Below are positions 52,662 through 61,463 of a stretch of DNA of 64,000 nt, piece by piece. The notes beneath the pieces are model-generated. The model did no database searches, was not told where the DNA came from, and saw only the letters and a list, made by a program, of their open reading frames with translations. Each line of letters begins with the position of its first letter. Positions within the stretch are counted from its first letter, which is position 1. The stretch is from CBDUBH01 sp965365345 (GTDB lineage: Bacteria > Bacteroidota > Ignavibacteria > Ignavibacteriales > SURF-24), in contig CBDUBH010000001.1 in NCBI GenBank assembly GCA_965365345.1, positions 62,001-126,000 of the forward strand, in the 5' to 3' direction. The position numbers were made by a program, and so were the translations under genes.

Positions 52662-54533
52662 TTACTTAACCAAGATTGCGCCCCATTTTGGAGAAATGTC
52701 AATTTTAATTTTACTGTTTTCAATTTTTATTGAATTATTGTTCAATAAATCTTGCATTTCTGAAATTTTGTTCACCGGAATTTCTACGCTTTGTTTTTCA
52801 TTTGAATTATTCAAAATCACAATTGCTTTTTGATCTTTATAATTTCTTTCAAAAGCGTAAACGGAATTTTTATCATCTATTAAAAGAGTTGTAAAATCGC
52901 CTAATTGCAAAGCTTCATTTTCATTTCTTATATGAATTAATTTTTTGTAATGCTCCAGCATACTTTGATGAACTTCAACAACATCGGCTTCTCTTTTTGT
53001 TTGATCAGGATTGTAAACTTCATCTTCGTAATTAAATTCTTTCCAAACCATCGGCTTGCGACAATCGGGATCGTTTGCGCCCCACATTCCGACTTCATCG
53101 CCGTAATAAACCATTGGCGCACCGACGTAAGTCATTTGCAAGATCGCCATTAACTTTTGAATTTGATATTCATAATCATTTGGTTTGCGGACTTTATAAT
53201 TTTTATTCGATGCTTGTGATGCGCCGAAATAATTTCCCCAATCTCTGAATTTTGCCAGATCTTTATTTACGATATGAGAAGTCACGCGGTTCGCATCGTG
53301 GCTGTCAAATAAATTTTGCTGAACGTATGCAACACCTTGCGGAAAATCTTTTTGCAACTGCTTTAACAATTTATCAAATTCAGCTACGGAAATTCTGTTA
53401 AGGCTATCAATGAAAAATTCAGACGCGGTAAAAGCAAAGTTGTAATTCATAACCGCGTCAAACTCATCGCCGTTCAAATAAGTTTTAACTTCTTTAACAG
53501 AATCGATAACTTCGGCAGTTAAATATGCTTCAGGATTTATTGATTTTACATGCTTGCGCCAATCTTTCCAAAACTCATGTTTAACGCAAAAAGCAACATC
53601 CAAACGCCAGCCGTCAATTCCTTTATCCAAATTTCCGTTGCCTTCCGGATCCATCCATCTTTTGGTGATCGCAAAAATATAATCTTTCGGTTCTTTTACA
53701 ATTCCGTTTTCATCTTCTTTAATTTCGGGAAGTTCTTTTACGCCGAACCAGCCTTCATATTGAAACTTTGTTCCTTTTTCAGAATCATCCCAGGATTTTA
53801 CGCTGAACCAATTTTTGAATTTTGAATTCTGTTGATTTTTTTCAACATCTTTAAAAGCGAAAGATGTAATTCCCATGTGATTAAAAACGCCATCGAAAAT
53901 AATTTTCATTCCGCGTTTGTGCGCCTCTTCAATTAATTTTAAAGCGAGTTTATCTGCAGAAGTCCATTTCCAGGTTTTAGGATCATCGGGTATTTCCGAA
54001 GCAATAATTTTTCTATCGCCTTCGGGATCGGGACCAAAGTTCGGATCAACATGATGATAAGTTGATTGATCATATTTGTGAAGCGAAGGCGCTGCAAAAA
54101 CGGGATTCAAATAAAGCGCCGTAATTCCAAGTTCTTTTAAATAATCTAATTTATTTATAATTCCTTGTAAATCGCCGCCGTATCTTCTGCGCTGAATGTT
54201 AAACCAAATATCTTTTCCGTTTTCTTTTTCATAAGGTTGAAGTTCGTACCAATCTGAAGTCCAAGGATGAATTTGCCAAGGGGATTTTACATCATGCGGA
54301 TAAGCGCCTTCAATATCTTTTAATTTTGGATCGTTATTTTTATCACCATTGTAAAATCTTTCGGGAAAAATTTGATACCAAACGACTTTTTTTGCCCATT
54401 CGGGAACAAATTCTTTTTCGGAATTATCTTTTTTCATATTTGGATTTTCTATTTGTGCGGTAGAATTAGAATTTAAGAAAGTTAGAATTAAGAATAAGAG
54501 AATAAATTTAAGAGTAAGAAATTTTTGATACAT
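52662..54533 (-). CDS. periplasmic GH13 alpha-amylase family enzyme (neopullulanase/cyclomaltodextrinase type)
   Basis: This 623-residue enzyme has a signal peptide (about 1-27, ending STAQ) and a GH13 (beta/alpha)8 barrel. The catalytic residues are Asp312 (GWRLDVAF, nucleophile), Glu341 (LTAEVID, acid) and Asp413 (DSHDANRV, transition-state stabiliser), with region I IFDGVFNHMG. The start WYQIFPERFYNGDKNNDP fits cyclomaltodextrinases and neopullulanases, but the family's N-terminal starch-binding domain is absent. The C-terminal beta domain ends SPKWGAILVK. It would cut maltodextrins in the periplasm. No sus or mal genes lie nearby. Confidence 0.9.
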   Translation of the reverse strand: MYQKFLTLKFILLFLILTFLNSNSTAQIENPNMKKDNSEKEFVPEWAKKVVWYQIFPERFYNGDKNNDPKLKDIEGAYPHDVKSPWQIHPWTSDWYELQPYEKENGKDIWFNIQRRRYGGDLQGIINKLDYLKELGITALYLNPVFAAPSLHKYDQSTYHHVDPNFGPDPEGDRKIIASEIPDDPKTWKWTSADKLALKLIEEAHKRGMKIIFDGVFNHMGITSFAFKDVEKNQQNSKFKNWFSVKSWDDSEKGTKFQYEGWFGVKELPEIKEDENGIVKEPKDYIFAITKRWMDPEGNGNLDKGIDGWRLDVAFCVKHEFWKDWRKHVKSINPEAYLTAEVIDSVKEVKTYLNGDEFDAVMNYNFAFTASEFFIDSLNRISVAEFDKLLKQLQKDFPQGVAYVQQNLFDSHDANRVTSHIVNKDLAKFRDWGNYFGASQASNKNYKVRKPNDYEYQIQKLMAILQMTYVGAPMVYYGDEVGMWGANDPDCRKPMVWKEFNYEDEVYNPDQTKREADVVEVHQSMLEHYKKLIHIRNENEALQLGDFTTLLIDDKNSVYAFERNYKDQKAIVILNNSNEKQSVEIPVNKISEMQDLLNNNSIKIENSKIKIDISPKWGAILVK

Positions 54534-54759
54534 TTTTGCTTGCCTGAAATTATTTATTATAAAGTTTAAAATACAAAATTGGGGAGAGAAAAGTTTTGCG
54601 GAAAATTAAAAAAGATTATTGAAGAGAAATTATCGGAGAAAAATTATTTTAGTAAAACTAAATATAAAATTCTAAAAATAATACCGGATTTTATGATTAG
54701 CTTTTTTTATTTTAAATCAGAAATACTTTTCATTATTCAAAACTAAACCAAATAAAAAA

Positions 54760-55530
54760 ATGAACAGCAATAATTGGACAAAAGAAGAAACTATAATTGC
54801 ATTTAATGTTTATTGCAAAATTCCATTTAAAAACAGCAGTAAGAATCATCCTTTAATAATAAAATTTGCAAATATAATAGGGAGATCTCCATCAGCTTTA
54901 AATATGAAGATTGGAAATTTCGGAAGGCTTGATCCAGAATTACAAAAACAAGGAATTGTTGGTTTAAGAAATGGAAGCAAACTGGAAGAAGAAGTTTGGG
55001 ATGAATTTCATGGAGATTGGGAAAAACTTGCTTATGAAAGCGAAATGTTAATAGCAAAATATTTAAATAAACCATTAGAAGAATCAATTCAATTAAATGA
55101 ATTTGAATTGAAAAATAAAATAGGATTAGATAGAGAAGCAATCGTAAAACAAAGAGTAAACCAAAGTTTTTTTCGATCAACAATTCTTTCTTCCTATAAT
55201 TTAAAATGTTGTATAACGGGTATTTCAATTCCAGATTTTTTAGTGGCTGGCCATATTAAACCTTGGGCAGAGGATAAAGCAAACAGATTAAATCCACATA
55301 ATGGAATTTGTTTAAATAATTTGCATGATAAAGCTTTTGAAAAAGGATTTATAACTATTACAACAGATTATAAAGTTAAAGTATCAAAAGTTTTAAATGA
55401 ATTTGAAAATGAAAATTCAATTAAGGATCTAATTTTTAAATATGATAATAAGCAAATTATTTTACCTGATAGATTTCTACCATCAAAAGAATTTTTAGAA
55501 TATCATTATGAAGAAATTTTTAAAAAATAA
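54760..55530 (+). CDS. HNH endonuclease, restriction-linked
   Basis: This 256-residue protein has an HNH_2-type nuclease motif in its C-terminal half: KCCITGISIPDFLVAGHIKPW, then NPHNGICLNNLHDKAFEKGF. The N-terminal 120 residues (WTKEETIIAFNVYCKIPF, IIGRSPSALNMKIGNF) form a helical DNA-binding-like region common to HNH proteins found beside restriction genes. It is followed 6 nt later by the HpaII-like gene, so the two are co-transcribed. Base composition is more AT-rich than its neighbours, suggesting acquisition. Confidence 0.85.
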   Translation: MNSNNWTKEETIIAFNVYCKIPFKNSSKNHPLIIKFANIIGRSPSALNMKIGNFGRLDPELQKQGIVGLRNGSKLEEEVWDEFHGDWEKLAYESEMLIAKYLNKPLEESIQLNEFELKNKIGLDREAIVKQRVNQSFFRSTILSSYNLKCCITGISIPDFLVAGHIKPWAEDKANRLNPHNGICLNNLHDKAFEKGFITITTDYKVKVSKVLNEFENENSIKDLIFKYDNKQIILPDRFLPSKEFLEYHYEEIFKK

Positions 55531-55536
55531 AATAAT

Positions 55537-56577
55537 ATGAAAGTATATTCGGACAAATTAAACGATATTTTTTATGATAACTACCAGAAAGTTAAAGATA
55601 TTTTATATCCTTTAATAAGGGTTTTGATATATGAAAAAAAAACAAATATAAATTTTTCGATGGAAAACAAATTAAAGATTTTTAATTTAGGAGAATTAAT
55701 TTATGAAATATCAATTTTGGAATTTGTTAAAAAAACTGAATTATATTTAAATAAAATTATAAAAGAAAAAGCACAGAATAGCCATTCTGAAATTGTTGAA
55801 CTGAAAAAGTTTTTATCAATTTTCTCTGTTTCTCCAGCACAATTAACATCCAAATTAAAAAATATCATTTGCATTAAAATTTCTGACAATGAAAAATACA
55901 CAGGAACTTCTCTCGGTTTCAGCATAAAATCCCAATTAGGCAGTCCCTCTACATTACTTAATGCAAGTGAACCGACAAATTTTACTTATAAAATTTCCGG
56001 AAATATTTTAACAAATGATCAAATTGAACAAATAGAAAATGAAAGAATATTTTCTAAAAAAATTAAACTAATAAATAGTTTTGGTTCAAATCTTGAATTT
56101 GAAAAAGTTGAAAATGAAGTATTTGCATCAAATCTGCAAACAATTGATTTTAACTTTAATAAAATGCTGGCGGATATAATTTTGTTTTATTACGCAAAGA
56201 ATGAAAGTTCAGAGAACACTATTAAAAAACTAGCGGCAAGATTAACTCAAATAAATCCTATAGGATATAATTTAAAAATAAATCCATACATTTATGAAAT
56301 TATTATAAAAAGGTTTCTTACGGATTATGCTTTAGGTATGCGAGCGACTGAAGTTTGGCAAAGAAATTATCAGGCAACAGGAGGTTATCTGATTGTAAAA
56401 GATGATGGCGAATTAATTTGCTATCATTTCTATTTTATGAGAAATTTTGAAGAGTATCTTTTTAATAATACAAAATTAGAAACTCCTTCTCCTGAAAAAC
56501 ATAATTTCGGTAAAATCTATTTTGAAAATGGTCAGCAAAAAATAAAATTAAACTTACAAATTAGGTTTATAAAATAA
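55537..56577 (+). CDS. HpaII-family-like type II restriction endonuclease
   Basis: This 346-residue protein looks like the HpaII restriction endonuclease family. The stretch GTSLGFSIKSQLGSPSTLLN followed by ASEPTNFTYKISG matches the conserved SIKS-x-LG-x-x-STLLNAS-x-x-TNF core I know for HpaII relatives, and the length (about 350) fits. HpaII cuts CCGG. No DNA methyltransferase lies in the window. It is joined to the HNH gene by a 6-nt gap and is more AT-rich than its neighbours. Sequence specificity could differ from HpaII, and the identification rests on motif memory rather than a search. Confidence 0.65.
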   Translation: MKVYSDKLNDIFYDNYQKVKDILYPLIRVLIYEKKTNINFSMENKLKIFNLGELIYEISILEFVKKTELYLNKIIKEKAQNSHSEIVELKKFLSIFSVSPAQLTSKLKNIICIKISDNEKYTGTSLGFSIKSQLGSPSTLLNASEPTNFTYKISGNILTNDQIEQIENERIFSKKIKLINSFGSNLEFEKVENEVFASNLQTIDFNFNKMLADIILFYYAKNESSENTIKKLAARLTQINPIGYNLKINPYIYEIIIKRFLTDYALGMRATEVWQRNYQATGGYLIVKDDGELICYHFYFMRNFEEYLFNNTKLETPSPEKHNFGKIYFENGQQKIKLNLQIRFIK

Positions 56578-56709
56578 ATTTAATTGATATTATTAAGTTT
56601 CTTTAAAAATAGCACAATTCGATTAACTGAAATAAACCTTACAAATAATTAAAGTTTAATTTCTTATAAAAAATATTTCATGTTTTTAGAATTTTCAATT
56701 TTTAAAAAA

Positions 56710-57099
56710 TTACTCTAACTCTCTATATTCAACCATTCCGCCTTGAACATTTACGGATTCAATTCCGTGTTTTTCCAGAACTTTTTGCGCAGCTCCCGAG
56801 CGGTTTCCCGTGCGGCAAATTATCGCAATATCTTTATCTTTGTATTTTTCAACTTCATTAATTCTTTGTTCTAATTCCTGAACCGGAATATTTACAACAC
56901 CTTCAATTTTGCCAAGGGGACCAACTAATTCAGCAGGAGTACGAACATCAAGAATTACAAGATCGGGATTTTCATTTTGCATTTCTTTTAATTCTTGAAC
57001 GGAAATTTCTTTTGAATTATTTTCCTGCGCGCAGCCGGTAAAATTAAAAACCGCAAGTAAAAAAATTATTGAAAATATTTTATATAAATAGAATTTCAT
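56710..57099 (-). CDS. rhodanese-domain lipoprotein
   Basis: This 129-residue lipoprotein (lipobox FTGC, Cys23) has a single rhodanese domain (about 33-128; VILDVRTPAELVGPLGKIEG, IPVQELEQRI). The active cysteine is Cys95 in IAIICRTGNRSGAAQ, so sulfurtransferase activity is possible. Single-domain periplasmic rhodaneses of this type (PspE/GlpE-like) may handle cyanide or thiosulfate or deliver sulfane sulfur. Repeats separate it from the FmdB gene upstream on the same strand. Confidence 0.9.
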   Translation of the reverse strand: MKFYLYKIFSIIFLLAVFNFTGCAQENNSKEISVQELKEMQNENPDLVILDVRTPAELVGPLGKIEGVVNIPVQELEQRINEVEKYKDKDIAIICRTGNRSGAAQKVLEKHGIESVNVQGGMVEYRELE

Positions 57100-57178
57100 T
57101 TTGGGTCCTTTCTTTTCAATTAAAAATTAAAAAGGTCGTTTAGTCATGCCTTGCGGCAAAAAATTAAAAAGATTCTTT

Positions 57179-57287
57179 GCTGTCATTCCCGGAAGCGAAG
57201 TGCGTCAGGAATCGGACAGCAGAAAGCTTTTTGTATTATAATAGAAAAAATATTTCGTCTGATTCTGAACAAGACAGAATGACGAAA
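57179..57287. repeat. two family A-type hairpins
   Basis: 57179-57220 has outer stem GCTGTC/GACAGC around ATTCCCGGAAGCGAAGTG and CAGGAATCG. 57253-57287 has TTTCGTC-TG-ATTCTG, loop AACAAG, CAGAAT-GACGAAA. Two different outer stems, both complementary. Confidence 0.7.
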
Positions 57288-57329
57288 ATCAAACTATCTT
57301 TTCATTTTTTACATTCTGAATTATACATT

Positions 57330-57584
57330 CTAATTCAATCCGCACATTCCGTTTGCACAGCCGCCGCCGGTATATGCCGGAACTCCGCAATTTCCTGTTG
57401 AGCAGGAATCATAATCTGAACTTGACGAACCGGAAACCGAAGCTTTAAAAGTTGATAACAATTTTTTGTGCTCTTTTGATCCGCATTTCGGACAAACAAT
57501 TTCTTCTTTATTTATATTTTGCGATCTGTGAAAAATATCATAATTGGAATTGCATTCTGTGCATTTATATTCAAAAATCGGCAT
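57330..57584 (-). CDS. FmdB-family zinc-ribbon protein
   Basis: This 84-residue protein has the FmdB (CxxC_CxxC_SSSS) zinc ribbon: MPIFEYKCTECNSNYDIF, then VCPKCGSKEHKKLLSTFKAS. After the Ser-rich linker there is an additional cysteine pattern CSTGNCGVPAYTGGGCANGMCG, with four Cys in two pairs, making the C-terminal tail a possible second metal site. The family is named after a putative regulator of formamidase genes, but its role is not established. An AAGGA site precedes the start. Confidence 0.85.
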   Translation of the reverse strand: MPIFEYKCTECNSNYDIFHRSQNINKEEIVCPKCGSKEHKKLLSTFKASVSGSSSSDYDSCSTGNCGVPAYTGGGCANGMCGLN

Positions 57585-57643
57585 TTCTAATTTTTCCTTA
57601 AATAATAAAAAGATTCAAAGATAAAAAAATGTAAAAATAAAAA

Positions 57644-57710
57644 AAGATTCCGGGCAAGCCGGAATGATTAAAACCTTCAATTTGTCATCGCGAGCGAAGC
57701 GCGGCGATCC
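57644..57710. repeat. family A half and solo family B arm
   Basis: 57644-57668 is a family A copy in reverse orientation (GATTCCGG, GCAAG, CCGGAATGA), preceded by an A-run. 57684-57710 is a single family B arm (GTCATCGCGAGCGAAGCG, GGCGATC) without its partner. Confidence 0.65.
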
Positions 57711-57794
57711 CTATATTATTTTATGATCAAACCGGAATTGAGAAAAACTTTTAATTCTTTACATTCTAAATTCTTACTTTCTCAAATTCTAAAT

Positions 57795-58034
57795 TTACTT
57801 TTCTTCTGAAAGTCCTAAAATATCCAAAAGTTTGTTATGCGAATTTTCATTTAAGCTTACATTGTAAGATCTATAAAAATCAATGGTAGTTTCAACAGAA
57901 TGAAAATAATTCTGGCAATTTTCACAGGAATCCAGATGCGCTTTAATTTGTATGCACTTCGGTGAGTTTAGATCTTCACCGAGATTATCACAAATGTGAC
58001 TCATAACATCTTTGCAAGTAGGTTTATTTTCCAT
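57795..58034 (-). CDS. zinc-type anti-sigma factor
   Basis: This 79-residue soluble protein has the ZAS zinc motif HLDSCENC (His-x3-Cys-x2-Cys) preceded by Cys-rich N-terminal KPTCKDVMSHICDN. It lacks a membrane segment, which fits cytoplasmic RsrA- or ChrR-type anti-sigma factors that respond to redox or oxidative signals. Its start overlaps the sigma gene's stop by 11 nt, so it should bind the ECF sigma factor encoded upstream. The signal sensed is inferred from the family. Confidence 0.85.
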   Translation of the reverse strand: MENKPTCKDVMSHICDNLGEDLNSPKCIQIKAHLDSCENCQNYFHSVETTIDFYRSYNVSLNENSHNKLLDILGLSEEK

Positions 58035-58593
58035 AATTCAACTTCTTATTTAGTTCGTTTCTTAAAAATGCCCTTGCTCTGTGCAATCTTGATTTTACAG
58101 CCGGAACAGTTAAATTAGTGATCTTTCCGGTTTCTTCGGTTGAAAGTCCTTCAACATCGCGAAGCAAAAAAACAACTCTGTAATCCGGATCAAGTTTCTG
58201 AATCGCTTCATCCAAAATTTTTTTCAGTTCATCATTTTCAACAAGTTTATTCGGAGTAACTGACCAATCAGAAAATTCTTTTTCATCAAAAAAAGCATCT
58301 TCATCATCCAAAGAAGCGTAATTGTGTTTTTTATTTGAGCGTGCCAGCATTAAACAATTATTTGATACAATTGTATAAAGCCAGGTTGAAAGTTTTGATT
58401 TTTGATCAAATTGATGAAGATTTTTTACCATGCTTAAAAAAGTTTCCTGCATGGTATGTTCAGCCCGATCTTTATTTCTGCAAACTTTGAACGCAAAATT
58501 AAAAACCGTTTGTTCGTATTCTTTAACCAGCAAAGCCAAAGATCTTTTATCGCCGTTTTGTGCTTTTGCAATTATTTCATTTTCGTTTATCAT
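58024..58593 (-). CDS. ECF RNA polymerase sigma factor
   Basis: This 189-residue sigma-70-family factor has region 2 (about 15-85; FNFAFKVCRNKDRAEHTMQE, FLSMVKNLHQFDQKSKLSTW, LYTIVSNN) and region 4 (about 130-180; FLLRDVEGLSTEETGKITNL, AVKSRLHRARAFL). There is no region 3, as expected for ECF type. It is transcribed ahead of its zinc anti-sigma partner with an 11-nt overlap, and so the pair is expected to be autoregulated. No target operon is evident in the window. Confidence 0.9.
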   Translation of the reverse strand: MINENEIIAKAQNGDKRSLALLVKEYEQTVFNFAFKVCRNKDRAEHTMQETFLSMVKNLHQFDQKSKLSTWLYTIVSNNCLMLARSNKKHNYASLDDEDAFFDEKEFSDWSVTPNKLVENDELKKILDEAIQKLDPDYRVVFLLRDVEGLSTEETGKITNLTVPAVKSRLHRARAFLRNELNKKLNYGK

Positions 58594-58886
58594 ATTTGAT
58601 GCAATAATTATAAAATGGATTCAAAAAAGTTTGAAAGTGATCATTTCGTTAATTCTGTTAAATATAACTAAAATGAAATTTTAAGAAAAATGTAATAAAT
58701 TGAAATAACTTAAAGAAAGTGTGAATATAAAATTTTTATGATGGGCAATTTTAAAATTCCCCATTAAAAAGTTTAGAACGAATGAAAAATATTGAATTAA
58801 AACCACAATCCCCTTTATCCCCCTTTTTTAAGGGGTAATTAGTATTTAATATTCTGATCTTAAAATCTTTGAATCTTTGAATCTTT

Positions 58887-59498
58887 CTAATCTTTATTTT
58901 CTAAACTCCGCCACAAATACCAGCTTGCAACCGAATTATAAGGAGACCAATTATTCTTAACCGAAATTTCCAGCACATCTTTTTCGCTTGGCAAAGTCTC
59001 AAATCCGTAAAGATTCATAACCGCTTTTTTAATTCCCAAATCGCCAACCGGCAAAACATTCAATCTTCCTAAAGTGAAAATTAAAAACATGTGCGCCGTC
59101 CAAACTCCGATTCCCTTAACTTTTACAAGCTCGTTCGTGATTTCCTCATCACTTAAATGATTCATGTTTTCAACATCAACGGTTTTATCCAAAACTTTTT
59201 CGCAAAGATCTTTTACATATTTCGCTTTTGCGTTTGAAAGTCCCAAACTTCTCAAAATTTCGTGATCTGTTTCGATAATTTTATTGGGAGTAATTTCATT
59301 TTCAAAATGATTGGAAAATTTTTTAAAGATTGAAGCCGCTGCCTTTACCGAAAGCTGCTGCGAAACAATTGCATCAACCAGCGAAATAAAATAATCATTG
59401 TGCGGTTTTAAGTTGCAATTGCCAACCTTTTTTATAATTTTTGAAAGAGTTTTATCATTCTTTAAAAGATGTTTTTTGGCGGATTCTAAATCATTCAT
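58887..59498 (-). CDS. DNA-3-methyladenine glycosylase II (AlkA-type, HhH-GPD)
   Basis: This 203-residue HhH-GPD glycosylase removes alkylated bases such as 3-methyladenine. The core is SLVDAIVSQQLSVKAAASIF (about 39-58), the helix-hairpin-helix VKVKGIGVWTAHM (126-137) and the catalytic Asp153 in LPVGDLGIKKAV. It lacks the N-terminal half of E. coli AlkA, as do many bacterial members of about 200 residues. It is divergent from the CNB-GAF kinase with only 27 nt between starts, so the two share a promoter region. Confidence 0.88.
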   Translation of the reverse strand: MNDLESAKKHLLKNDKTLSKIIKKVGNCNLKPHNDYFISLVDAIVSQQLSVKAAASIFKKFSNHFENEITPNKIIETDHEILRSLGLSNAKAKYVKDLCEKVLDKTVDVENMNHLSDEEITNELVKVKGIGVWTAHMFLIFTLGRLNVLPVGDLGIKKAVMNLYGFETLPSEKDVLEISVKNNWSPYNSVASWYLWRSLENKD

Positions 59499-59525
59499 AA
59501 ATTTTAAATAAATTAAAGTAAAAAT

Positions 59526-61463
59526 ATGTTTATCGGATTGATTAAAAATAACAAACTATTCGAAAATATCGAAAAATCTGACCTAAATCTATTACTTACG
59601 GGACAAAAACCCGAATCAAAACAAAAAGGCGAAATAATTTACAAAGAAGGTGATTTAGGACAAAGCGTTTTTCTTTTGATCCAAGGCGAAGTTATTTTGG
59701 CAAAAGAAAGATTTTTAGGCAGAAGCAAAAAAGAAACAAAGTTTGATAATGATTTTTTCGGCGAGGAAAGTTATCTTGAAAAATCTCCGCGTCCGTTTAC
59801 CGCAATTGCGCAAACAGAAATTCAATTTGTGGAAATTGAAAAATCAAAGCTAGATCTTTTGGCAAGCATAAATCCGAGAATAATTCCTAATCTGAAAAGG
59901 ATTCCTTACGTCCCGGAAATTAATGAGCCGCAAAAAAAAGAAGAAATTAAAAGTGATTTAAAAGAAGAAAATATTTTAAATGAAAAAAAATCTTTAAAAG
60001 AAGAAAATCTTTCAAAAGAAATTCCTTTTCAAGAAGATTTCGAAATTCACGAAGATGAAAAATTTGAAATTGAAGAAAATAAAAATTTCGGTGAAGTTTT
60101 AAATTCTGAATCCGAATTAAGCAAAATTGTAAATGAAAATTTCAGCGATGAAAAACCGGAAGAAAAAATTCCGGAAACAAACGAAGAAAAAATTGAAGAT
60201 GTAAAAGTTGAACCGGCTGAAATTTCTGCAGAAAAAGAAACTCCCGCAGAAAAAGCAAATTTTGTTGAAAATGAAATTCCGGTTCAAACTGAAGTTGCTC
60301 CGGTAGAAATTCCGCAAGAAAATAAAACAGAAATTTCAGAAGAAGAAAAATTAAAAGAACTTTTACAAATTGCGGAAAAATTAAATTCAAAAAATAATGC
60401 TGATGAAGTAATTTTAGAATTTTTGCAAAGCGCCGAGCAAATTACAAATTGCGAAAATGCCGATTGGTATTTTGTTAACGAAGAAACAAAAGAAATTTAC
60501 AACGCGGAAACAAAAGTGAAATTCGGTGAAGGCGATTTAGGAAAATCCGCTGCAAATAATGAAATTATAAACATCAAAAAATATAAACCGGAAAATGTAA
60601 ATTCCGGAAATGAAATTAAAAATATGCTTTTCGTTCCGGTTGAAACCGGTGAAAAAAACAAACTCGGAATTTTACAGCTTGTAAACAGCAAAAAAAATGA
60701 ATTCGATAAAAATGATATTGAACTTATTCAACTGATTTTACCAAACTTTTTAACAGCATATTTTAATTCAAAAAAAATTGATGAACTTTTACATTCGGAA
60801 AAAATTAATGCGCTCGAAAAAATGAGCAATCTGCTTGATCAGGATATTAAAAAACCGATTTTTATAAGTAAACGTTACGCCGATCATATCAAAAGCAAAA
60901 ATCTGCCCGAAGAAACAGCTTCATTGTTAAATATGCTTTTGGATCAATTAAATTTTGTGGCTGATGTAATTCAAACAACGACAAATTACAGCGAAGGCAA
61001 AACAATTTTGCGCACCGTAATTCAGCCGCTTAACGAAACTCTTAATGAATACATTGAAAAAATTCAGCCGCAAATTACGATGAAAAAATGCGTAATAGAA
61101 AAGAAATTCGGTGAAGATGCCGCAGTAAAAATTGACAGAAAAGAATTGTATCAAAGTTTTTTAAGCATAATAAGAAATGCGTGCGAAGCAATGCCCGAAG
61201 GCGGAAAAATTTTAGTTTCAACTGAAACAAATTTAAATGATGTGGTAAAAATTTCGGTAAAAGATGAAGGAATAGGAATTGCCGGAAATCTTAAAGACAA
61301 AATTTTTGAGCCGTTCGTTTCAATAAATAAAAAAGAAAATGCCGGATTGGGACTTTCAATTTCGAAAAAAATAATTGAAGATCACGGCGGAAAAATTGAA
61401 GTAAAAAGCGAACTTGAAAAAGGAAGCGAATTTGTAATAATTCTTCCTAAAGAAAATCTGTAA
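59526..61463 (+). CDS. CNB-GAF histidine-kinase-like protein with missing phospho-acceptor histidine
   Basis: This 645-residue cytoplasmic protein has a cyclic-nucleotide-binding domain (about 12-120; LLIQGEVILAKE, FFGEESYLEKSPRPFTA, Arg clamp present), an acidic Glu/Lys-rich linker (about 135-275), a GAF domain (about 280-410), and a kinase core (about 425-645). The ATPase half is intact (IIRNACEAM, DEGIGIAG, GLGLSISKKI). In the dimerisation helix the expected H-D-I-K-N-P motif reads DQDIKKP, with Gln439 where the histidine belongs. It may therefore be a pseudokinase or pass signals without autophosphorylation. No response regulator is adjacent. Confidence 0.85.
   Translation: MFIGLIKNNKLFENIEKSDLNLLLTGQKPESKQKGEIIYKEGDLGQSVFLLIQGEVILAKERFLGRSKKETKFDNDFFGEESYLEKSPRPFTAIAQTEIQFVEIEKSKLDLLASINPRIIPNLKRIPYVPEINEPQKKEEIKSDLKEENILNEKKSLKEENLSKEIPFQEDFEIHEDEKFEIEENKNFGEVLNSESELSKIVNENFSDEKPEEKIPETNEEKIEDVKVEPAEISAEKETPAEKANFVENEIPVQTEVAPVEIPQENKTEISEEEKLKELLQIAEKLNSKNNADEVILEFLQSAEQITNCENADWYFVNEETKEIYNAETKVKFGEGDLGKSAANNEIINIKKYKPENVNSGNEIKNMLFVPVETGEKNKLGILQLVNSKKNEFDKNDIELIQLILPNFLTAYFNSKKIDELLHSEKINALEKMSNLLDQDIKKPIFISKRYADHIKSKNLPEETASLLNMLLDQLNFVADVIQTTTNYSEGKTILRTVIQPLNETLNEYIEKIQPQITMKKCVIEKKFGEDAAVKIDRKELYQSFLSIIRNACEAMPEGGKILVSTETNLNDVVKISVKDEGIGIAGNLKDKIFEPFVSINKKENAGLGLSISKKIIEDHGGKIEVKSELEKGSEFVIILPKENL

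Noticed and set aside
58803..58841. CCCCTTTATCCCCCTTTTTTAAGGGG as terminator of alkA
   Set aside because: It pairs only partly and is oriented without a T-run after the minus-strand gene. It resembles a common dispersed sequence rather than a terminator.
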